A DNA stretch of 64,000 nucleotides from Glycomyces paridis. GTDB taxonomy: Bacteria; Actinomycetota; Actinomycetes; Mycobacteriales; Micromonosporaceae. Location of the stretch: positions 296,309-360,308 of the forward strand of contig NZ_STGX01000003.1 of the NCBI RefSeq assembly GCF_004912155.1. Reading direction: 5' to 3'. Below, one piece after another: positions 58,526-64,000 of this stretch (positions are counted from its first letter, which is position 1; each line of letters starts with the position of its first letter). The position numbers and the translations under genes were made by a program. Below the pieces are notes generated by a model, which worked only from the letters and a program-made list of their open reading frames with translations, was not told where the DNA came from and made no database searches.

Positions 58526-59383
58526 ATGAACCGAGACTTCCAGGTGCAGCGCTTCGAGGAGCACCGCGACCACCTGAGGGCCGTGGCCTACCGGATGCTC
58601 GGCAGCACCGGCGAGGCCGACGACGCCCTCCAGGAGACCTGGATCCGCTTCGCCCGCACCGACACCGGCGAAGTCGAGAACCTCCGCGGCTGGCTCACCA
58701 CCGTCCTGTCGCGGGTGTGCCTCAACCTGCTGCGCTCGCGCCGGACCCGCCGCGAGGACGCCTTGGACGCCGACCTGCCCGTCGCCGCCGACCCCGGGCC
58801 CGAAGGCGGCCCCGAGGACCGCGCGGTCCTGACCGACGCCGTCGGCCACGCCCTCCAAGTGGTCCTCGACTCGCTCAACCCGCCCGAGCGGATCGCCTTC
58901 GTCCTCCACGACCTGTTCGGCGTGCCCTTCGACCGCGTCGCCGCCGTCCTCGACCGCACCCCCGAGGCCGCCAGGCAGCTCGCCAGCCGCGCCCGCCGCC
59001 GGGTCCGCGGCGGCGCCGTCCCCGACGCGCCCTTGCAGCGCGCCGTGGTCGAGGCCTTCCTCGCCGCCGCCAGGGACGGGCGCTTCGAGGACCTCCTGGA
59101 GGTCCTCGACCCCGGCATCACGGTCGTCGCCGACGAGGCCGCCGTCGCCACCGGCTTCGCCGGACGCGAGGTCATCGGCGCGAAGGCCGTCGCGGCGATC
59201 TTCAACGGCAAGGCCCGCGCGGCGTTCCCGGTCCTGGTAGACGGCGCCGTCGGCGCGATGTGGGCCCCCGGCGGCACCCCGCGCTCGGTCCTGGCCTTCA
59301 CCGTGGCCGAAGGCCGCGTGACCGCCATCGCGATCGTCAACGACCCCGACGCCATCGCCGCACTCGAACTGACCGAGCTGTGA
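58526..59383 (+). CDS. ECF sigma factor of the SigJ/ECF41 type
   Basis: The 285-residue sigma factor has region 2 ([34 protein letters not shown]), region 4 ([44 protein letters not shown]) and a C-terminal SnoaL-like extension (about 175-285). The extension ends [16 protein letters not shown], the NPDKL-like motif of ECF41 proteins. In that group the extension controls sigma activity in place of an anti-sigma factor. ATG 58526 was preferred over GTG 58511 because AAAGGCGG sits between them. The usual carboxymuconolactone-decarboxylase partner gene is not adjacent. Confidence 0.9.
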   Translation: MNRDFQVQRFEEHRDHLRAVAYRMLGSTGEADDALQETWIRFARTDTGEVENLRGWLTTVLSRVCLNLLRSRRTRREDALDADLPVAADPGPEGGPEDRAVLTDAVGHALQVVLDSLNPPERIAFVLHDLFGVPFDRVAAVLDRTPEAARQLASRARRRVRGGAVPDAPLQRAVVEAFLAAARDGRFEDLLEVLDPGITVVADEAAVATGFAGREVIGAKAVAAIFNGKARAAFPVLVDGAVGAMWAPGGTPRSVLAFTVAEGRVTAIAIVNDPDAIAALELTEL

Positions 59384-59402
59384 CCGCCCGGGCCGCAACC
59401 GG

Positions 59403-59738
59403 TCAGTACAGGAAGCGTTCGACCGGTACGACCCGGCTGTTGAGGACCCGCTTCAACTCGTAGGACCCCTCGCCGGTGTACCGCTCCGCGAGCAGGTCGA
59501 TCACGTCCGCGCCCGGCTCGCCGCCGAGCGCCTCGACCAGCGCGGGGAGGTGCTCGGCCCGCACCTTGTAGGACCACTCGACCTCGCCCTTCCCCACGAA
59601 CGAGTCGAGCAGGGGGTCCACGTCCTCGCCTTCGACGTGCAGCGTGCCCTCGTCGTCCACATGGGCCCGCATGGAGTGGTACTGACCGGGCGAACGCTCG
59701 GAACGGAGCACGACACCCGGCCGCTTCGGTGCTGCCAT
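59403..59738 (-). CDS. Hypothetical small protein
   Basis: The 111-residue acidic soluble protein reads [28 protein letters not shown], then [22 protein letters not shown] and [20 protein letters not shown]. It looks like one small alpha/beta domain. Start is ATG 59738 or, three codons earlier, ATG 59747. Convergent with the sigma factor gene (19 bp). No family recognised. Confidence 0.65.
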   Translation of the reverse strand: MAAPKRPGVVLRSERSPGQYHSMRAHVDDEGTLHVEGEDVDPLLDSFVGKGEVEWSYKVRAEHLPALVEALGGEPGADVIDLLAERYTGEGSYELKRVLNSRVVPVERFLY

Positions 59739-59843
59739 GCCTCCCATGCAAGCACGGCGGTCCGACAGGCGGGAAACCCGGCGGCCGCCGCCGCCCGCGC
59801 GTCGTACGCTGTCGCGGCCCCGACCCGCCGACAGGAGCCCGCC

Positions 59844-60470
59844 ATGACACCGTTCGACGCACCGCAGCTGGAAGGCGACCTCGTGCGCCTCGAACCCCTC
59901 GACCGCCGCCACGCGGCCGGCCTCGCCGCCGCGGCCGAGGAGGACCGGTCCCCGTACGCCTTCACCTGGGTCCCTTCGGCATCCGAAGTGGACGACTACA
60001 TCGGCCAGCAGCTCGAACGGCGCGACGCCGGACTGCTCGGCCCGTACGCCCAGATCGACCGCGCCACCGGCGCTCCGGTCGGCGCGACCGCGCTGTGGGA
60101 CCCGCGCCGCCTCCCCGACCGCGGCCTCTACGCGATCGAGATCGGCTTCACCTGGCTCGCCGCCTCCGCCCAGGGCACCGGCCTCAACGCCGAGGCGAAG
60201 CTCCTGCTCCTCACCCACGCCTTCACCGCCCTCGGCGTCGACCGGGTCGACCTCAAGACCGACGCCCGCAACGCCCGCTCCCGCGCCGCCATCGCCGCCA
60301 CCGGCGCGCGATTCGAAGGCGTCCTCCGCAACTGGTCCCGCTCCTGGGCGCAGGGTGAGGACGGCCGCCTCCGCGACTCGGCGATGTACTCGGTCGTCCG
60401 CGACGAATGGCCCGCCACCGAAGCGGCCCTCCGCGAACGCGTCGCCCGCCGCCGCGCGCGTCCCGAATGA
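59844..60470 (+). CDS. GNAT-family acetyltransferase (RimJ/RimL type)
   Basis: The 208-residue protein has [23 protein letters not shown] at the N-terminus and [29 protein letters not shown] as the acetyl-CoA loop (Q-G-T-G-x-N). [26 protein letters not shown] is the R-I-x-x-x-G-F-like end. These match the RimJ/RimL subgroup, which often acetylates protein N-termini or amines. The start at 59844 is preceded by CAGGAGCCCGCC. Confidence 0.9.
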   Translation: MTPFDAPQLEGDLVRLEPLDRRHAAGLAAAAEEDRSPYAFTWVPSASEVDDYIGQQLERRDAGLLGPYAQIDRATGAPVGATALWDPRRLPDRGLYAIEIGFTWLAASAQGTGLNAEAKLLLLTHAFTALGVDRVDLKTDARNARSRAAIAATGARFEGVLRNWSRSWAQGEDGRLRDSAMYSVVRDEWPATEAALRERVARRRARPE

Positions 60471-60500
60471 GGGAGGGTCCCTCCCGTACCGTTCCGCCCT

Positions 60501-60944
60501 ATGACGACGAGTCCCACCGAAAAGGACACCAGGCCGCTGCTCGCACGCGGCGGCATGTCGCTGCTGGTCACCATTGCGCAACTGGCGGCACTGGTGGCGC
60601 TCTTCTTCGCCATCGCACATCTCGCCGGGCTGCTCCCCGAACCGGAGGACAGCTACGGCTGGGGCCCTGTCATCCTCGGCGCCGAGGGCTCCCTGCTGCT
60701 CACCGTCTTCGTCGGCCCGGCCGCCGCGGCGCTGGCGCGCCTCCCACGGCCCTGGCTCTACGCGCTCTCGACCCCGATCGCGGTGCTCGCGGGGTACGCC
60801 ACCGTGACGCTGACCGGCCTCTGGCCGGAGTACACCGGCCCGGCCGCGCTCGCCGCCTGCAACCTCGCCGTCGCGGTCGCCACTGCGAGTCGGCCGCTCC
60901 GCAGGCGCAGGCCGGCCCCGGTCGAAGCGTTCGACGCGAGCTGA
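60501..60944 (+). CDS. Hypothetical membrane protein
   Basis: The 147-residue protein has four hydrophobic segments (about 19-44, 55-79, 84-106 and 113-128) and a basic tail RPLRRRRPAPVEAFDAS. No recognised family. It follows the GNAT gene by 30 nt and ends before a long terminator hairpin. Confidence 0.68.
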   Translation: MTTSPTEKDTRPLLARGGMSLLVTIAQLAALVALFFAIAHLAGLLPEPEDSYGWGPVILGAEGSLLLTVFVGPAAAALARLPRPWLYALSTPIAVLAGYATVTLTGLWPEYTGPAALAACNLAVAVATASRPLRRRRPAPVEAFDAS

Positions 60945-61050
60945 CGACCCGACGCCTCGGCTTGTTCGACGCGTTGACCCAGGTCGATCGGCATTCGGGT
61001 GCGGCCGTTCAAGTCTCATACGGCGGTCGTGCAGTTCGACCGCCTGACGA

Positions 61051-61093
61051 CCGGACCCGTTCCGACGCCGCCGCGGCGTCGGAACGGGTCCGG
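61051..61093. terminator. Long bidirectional terminator hairpin
   Basis: A perfect 20-bp inverted repeat (arms 61051-61070 and 61074-61093) has only CCG between the arms. It lies in the 252-bp gap between the convergent membrane-protein and GNAT genes. A second, 9-bp repeat GCGCCGCCT/AGGCGGCGC lies at 61152-61187, next to the GNAT stop. Confidence 0.88.
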
Positions 61094-61196
61094 TTGCAGC
61101 CGTTGTGGTCTCATGCAGCACTACCGTGTAGTACGCGACCGCCCGTGCGGTGCGCCGCCTGCGGTCTCGGTCGGGCCGAGGCGGCGCCTCTTCGAC

Positions 61197-61949
61197 TCAG
61201 GCGGGCCGGGCCACCAGCTCCACCTCGCCGCCGACGATCCGGCCGCCCGCCTTCGCGAGCAGCGCGTGCGAGGCCGTGTTCGCCGCGTCGCACTCGGTCG
61301 CCACTTCGGTCTCGCCGCGCTCGCGCAGCTCCCGGAACAACCGCGCGAGCAGGGCCGCGCCGAGGCCGCGGCGCCGGTACGGGCGGGTGACCGCCACGAG
61401 ACCGAGGCGCGGGCCGCCCGGATTGGACCAGACGCGCGCCATGCCCGCGAACCGCTGCCCGTCGCGCAGGACCGGGTACAGGGCCGGATCGTAAGCGGGC
61501 GAGGCGTGTTCGGCCTCCCACGCCTCGCGGCTCCACCGCCAGCCCCGCAGGCCCGGGATGTCCGCGCGCAGCTCGTCGTCGAGGACCCGCAGCGCGGACG
61601 CGTCCGAGTCCTCGGGGGAGCGGACCTCGAACGGCGCCAGCGCGGCGTCGTCCCAGTCCGCGGCGACCGTGACGGGCACCGTCCAGCGGTGCTCGTAGCG
61701 CTCGCCCACGAACCCGGCCTCGGCCAGGCGCCGCAGCGCGTCCGCGTCGGCGACGTCGGCGGTCGTGTGGAGCGCGCGCCCGTCCTCGGTGACCGCGGCG
61801 CTGAGCGCGGCGATCACCGCGGCGTCCTCGGACACGAAGTCCGCGAAGCGCTTCCCGTCCGGGCGCGTCCAGCAGTGCGCCCGACCGGCCAGCGCCCCCG
61901 CTGACCTGGCCTCCCACCGGCCGCCGGTCTTGGCCACCCGCAGCGTCAT
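61197..61949 (-). CDS. GNAT-family acetyltransferase
   Basis: In this 250-residue protein the N-terminal half looks like a degenerate GNAT unit (ALRRLAEAGFVGERYEHRWTVPV). The C-terminal half is a full one: FAGMARVWSNPGGPRLGLVAVTRPYRRRGLGAALLARLFRELRERG with the acetyl-CoA loop R-R-R-G-L-G-A, then CDAANTASHALLAKAGGRIVGG. ATG overlaps the stop of the TetM-like gene (ATGA), so the two are co-translated. A GNAT coupled to a ribosomal protection protein could add an antibiotic-modifying step, which is inference. Confidence 0.87.
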   Translation of the reverse strand: MTLRVAKTGGRWEARSAGALAGRAHCWTRPDGKRFADFVSEDAAVIAALSAAVTEDGRALHTTADVADADALRRLAEAGFVGERYEHRWTVPVTVAADWDDAALAPFEVRSPEDSDASALRVLDDELRADIPGLRGWRWSREAWEAEHASPAYDPALYPVLRDGQRFAGMARVWSNPGGPRLGLVAVTRPYRRRGLGAALLARLFRELRERGETEVATECDAANTASHALLAKAGGRIVGGEVELVARPA

Positions 61950-63862
61950 CGCGCACCTCCCGCGCCGCGGTGCGGCGGCGGGCCGAACACCGGTCGGTAC
62001 TCGGCGAACTCGGTGGTGAACAGCGCGAGGCCCTCGGTGAGGCCCGGCAGCCGCCGCTCGACGCCGTGCACCGCCTCGGTCGGCATGAACCCCGAGACGT
62101 ACCCGGTGGTCTCGGTCGAGAACTGGCCCTTGATGTCCGAGCGGGCCTCGCCGAGGGTCTTGAGCACGGCGTTGCCCGTCCCGGCCGGGAACTCGACGTC
62201 GAAGCGGTTGACCGGCTCGCACACGACTGTGCCCGCTTCGGCGAGCATCTCGCCGAGCAGGAACCGCGTCGTGTCGCGGAAGTGCCCGGCCGTGCTCGCC
62301 CGTCCGATGTAGCCGGTCGCGGTGAGCCGCACCCGGCAGTCGGTGACGGCCCAGCCGTACGGGCCGCGGCGCAGGTACTCGAACACCGCCTCCTCCACGG
62401 CGTTGCGCAGCGCCCGCGTCAGCGAGCCGCGCTCGACTTCGAGCCCGTAGTCCACGCCCGAACCGGGCTCGCCCGGCTCCATGCGCAGCCCCACGGTCGC
62501 GAGGTTCGGCGTCTGCTGCCACGGGCCCATCTCGTGCAGCGCCTCCGCGGTCGTGACGGGCCGCTCGACGTGGATCGCGCGGGTCTCCTCGAACTCGACG
62601 CCGATGCCGAACTCCTGGTCGAGGAGCGAGGCCACGACCTCTTTCTGCACCTCCCCGTACAGGCGCACCGCCGTCTCCTCGGACAGTTCGTCCAGGTGCG
62701 GGTCGACCAGCGGGTCGCGTTCGGCGAGGCTGAGCAGGGCCCGGTTGAGCCGGATGCGGTCCTCGGGGTCGGCCGGGCGCACCACGGTCTCCAGGGTCGG
62801 CGGCGTGAACAGGCCGCCGCTCGCCAGGCCCTCGGGGGACCCGATCGCGTCCCCGATGCGGATGTCGGTGAGGCCCTTCACCTTCGCGATCGAACCCGGT
62901 CCGGCGTCGCCGGGGACGGTGCCCGTGCCGTGGTCGAAGACCTCCACGGCCGTCACCTTGCCCTCGTGGGACTCGACCGCGCCGAACTCGCCGCGGCGGT
63001 ACGCCGTCAGCACGTCGCGCGGCGCGATCCGGCCCGCGCGCAGGCGCACGTACGCGACCTTCTGCCCACGATGCTCCACTTTGAACACCGACCCGCGCGC
63101 TTCGGCGTCCGGATCGCCGTGGGGGACCGGCAGGAACCGCCGCACCCCCTCGGCCAGCGCCGCCGCACCCGCGCCGGTCACCGCCGACCCGAAGTACACC
63201 GGGTGCACGCGGCCCGAGCGCACCTGCGCAGCCAGCTCGGCCCCGTAGTCGAGCGACCCGGGCCGGTCGAGGTAGGCCTCCAGGAACGCGTCCGAACTCG
63301 CCGACAGCAGGTCCGCGGCCCGGTCGGCGAAGGCGCGCTCGCCGAAGTCGAACGGCACCGGCGCGGCGCCGGGGGTGCCGATCGCCTCGACCGTCCCCAT
63401 CGGGAGCAGCCGCGGGCTCAGCATCGCGGCGAGGTCGTCGAGCAGGTCGGCCTCGCGGGCGCCGCGACGGTCGATCTTGTTGACGAACAGGAGCGTCGGC
63501 ACGCCGAGGCGCTCCAGGGTGCGGAACAGGACGCGCGTCTGCGCCTGGACGCCCTCCACGGCGGAGACGACCAGGACCGCGCCGTCGAGCACGCGCAGGG
63601 CCCGCTCCACCTCGGCGATGAAGTCGGTGTGGCCGGGCGTGTCGATGAGATTGACGGTGGTGGCGCCCAGGCGGAACGCGACGACCGCCGACTGGATGGT
63701 GATGCCGCGGCGGCGCTCCAGCTCCATCGAGTCGGTCTGCGTGCTGCCGGAGTCGACGCTGCCGACGCGGTCGATGATCCCCGCGTCGAACAGGAGCCGC
63801 TCGGTCAGGCTCGTCTTACCGGCGTCGACATGGGCGAGAATCCCCAGATTGAGATACGACAA
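61946..63862 (-). CDS. TetM/Otr(A)-type ribosomal protection GTPase
   Basis: The 638-residue translation GTPase has G1 AHVDAGKTS, G2 RRRGITI, G3 DTPGHTDF and G4 NKID, then EF-G-like domains II-V. Length and the short domain IV region (YGWAVTDCRVRLTATGY, GHFRDTTRFLLGEMLAEAG) match tetracycline ribosomal protection proteins rather than EF-G (~700). Streptomyces Otr(A) is a known relative. The TTG start has GAGGA 7-11 nt upstream. A 35-codon leader ORF overlaps its first 47 nt in another frame. It may confer tolerance to tetracycline-like drugs or rescue stalled ribosomes. Confidence 0.92.
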   Translation of the reverse strand: MSYLNLGILAHVDAGKTSLTERLLFDAGIIDRVGSVDSGSTQTDSMELERRRGITIQSAVVAFRLGATTVNLIDTPGHTDFIAEVERALRVLDGAVLVVSAVEGVQAQTRVLFRTLERLGVPTLLFVNKIDRRGAREADLLDDLAAMLSPRLLPMGTVEAIGTPGAAPVPFDFGERAFADRAADLLSASSDAFLEAYLDRPGSLDYGAELAAQVRSGRVHPVYFGSAVTGAGAAALAEGVRRFLPVPHGDPDAEARGSVFKVEHRGQKVAYVRLRAGRIAPRDVLTAYRRGEFGAVESHEGKVTAVEVFDHGTGTVPGDAGPGSIAKVKGLTDIRIGDAIGSPEGLASGGLFTPPTLETVVRPADPEDRIRLNRALLSLAERDPLVDPHLDELSEETAVRLYGEVQKEVVASLLDQEFGIGVEFEETRAIHVERPVTTAEALHEMGPWQQTPNLATVGLRMEPGEPGSGVDYGLEVERGSLTRALRNAVEEAVFEYLRRGPYGWAVTDCRVRLTATGYIGRASTAGHFRDTTRFLLGEMLAEAGTVVCEPVNRFDVEFPAGTGNAVLKTLGEARSDIKGQFSTETTGYVSGFMPTEAVHGVERRLPGLTEGLALFTTEFAEYRPVFGPPPHRGAGGAR

Positions 63863-63923
63863 GGACAGTCCTCGGAGTAGAGATCGGCTGGTTTCGGATG
63901 GCGTACTCCGAAGTTCGGCGCAT
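63816..63923 (-). CDS. Possible leader peptide (uORF) overlapping the TetM-like start
   Basis: ATG at 63923 is preceded by AAGGGGATCACC, a better ribosome-binding site than that of the main gene. It opens a 35-codon frame (MRRTSEYAIRNQPIS ... RPCRRR, stop TAA) that ends 47 nt inside the TetM-like coding sequence. Leader peptides control several ribosomal protection genes, so translation of this frame could set expression. There is no homology evidence and it may be fortuitous. Confidence 0.45.
   Translation of the reverse strand: MRRTSEYAIRNQPISTPRTVLVVSQSGDSRPCRRR
63872..63912 (-). promoter_or_regulatory. Competing hairpins before the TetM-like gene (attenuator-like)
   Basis: Arm 63904-63911 (minus strand TCGGAGTA) can pair over 8 bp with 63872-63879, reaching into the GAGGA ribosome-binding site (63873-63869). 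The overlapping arm 63907-63912 can instead pair over 6 bp with 63893-63898. The two structures are mutually exclusive, and the leader ORF runs through both. Confidence 0.45.
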
Positions 63924-64000
63924 GGTGATCCCCTTCGCTTCCAGGACTGACACGTCGATCCGACGATGCGCCCGACGCTAGAAGAACCCGCCGCGCCCGC

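Noticed and set aside
61946..63862. Housekeeping elongation factor G
   Set aside because: Too short and with TetM-type C-terminal features; no str operon genes (rpsL, rpsG, tuf) nearby.
1..64000. tRNA, rRNA, insertion sequences, prophage or integrative element boundaries
   Set aside because: None seen by eye on either strand; short tRNA-like folds would need a covariance search (tRNAscan-SE or Infernal), which I could not run.

Overview
This is chromosomal DNA of a very GC-rich Actinomycetota. The signs are heavy G/C third positions, GTG and TTG starts, many 4-nt ATGA/GTGA gene overlaps, Tat-type leaders, an Asp23/DUF2273/AmaP-type cluster, an AfsA-like protein and CBM2 domains. A Glycomyces- or Micromonospora-like soil or plant-associated organism would fit, but the genus is a guess. 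I saw no rRNA, tRNA, insertion sequence, prophage or CRISPR array.

Layout. 0-11.7 kb: membrane proteins, then a sulfur-ester group of SulP permease, ClC-like channel, large cytosolic arylsulfatase, formylglycine-generating enzyme and a second SulP. Inside it sits a TasA/SipW-like pair whose signal peptidase carries a C-terminal CBM2-like domain. 11.8-13.3 kb: secreted GH30 glycosidase. 13.4-15.8 kb: six-gene Asp23/DUF2273/AmaP-type envelope operon. 15.8-19.1 kb: VOC protein, AraC regulator, hypothetical proteins and an SDR. 19.1-35.0 kb: a minus-strand block of twelve genes that reads as a muropeptide salvage system. Three secreted enzymes (NagZ, NamZ, AmiE-like) would free sugars and peptides. 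A five-gene peptide ABC importer would take up the peptides, and four cytosolic peptidases (M55, M20, S9, S66) would finish them.

35.2-40.3 kb: AspT-AspD-AspT, an aspartate/alanine exchange and decarboxylation module with two antiporters. 40.4-48.5 kb: IclR regulator, then AfsA-like hotdog protein, ketoreductase, ACP, KS, Cys-less KS partner, KAS III and acyl-CoA oxidase. This looks like a compact reducing type II polyketide or fatty-acyl cluster. A 625-bp spacer with an imperfect ~144-bp tandem repeat splits it. 48.5-52 kb: SMP-30 protein, secreted CBM2-metalloprotease and alpha/beta hydrolase. 52.1-55.2 kb: glpK-glpD. 55.4-64 kb: ArsR/MFS pair, DUF4267/TetR pair, ECF sigma factor, small proteins, two GNATs and a TetM-type ribosomal protection protein with an upstream leader ORF.

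The most unusual items are the signal peptidase fused to what looks like its own substrate, the combined muropeptide salvage island, the AfsA-containing KS/CLF cluster, the leader ORF with competing hairpins before the TetM-like gene, and several palindromes sitting exactly on promoters. All functions are inferred from sequence and context.
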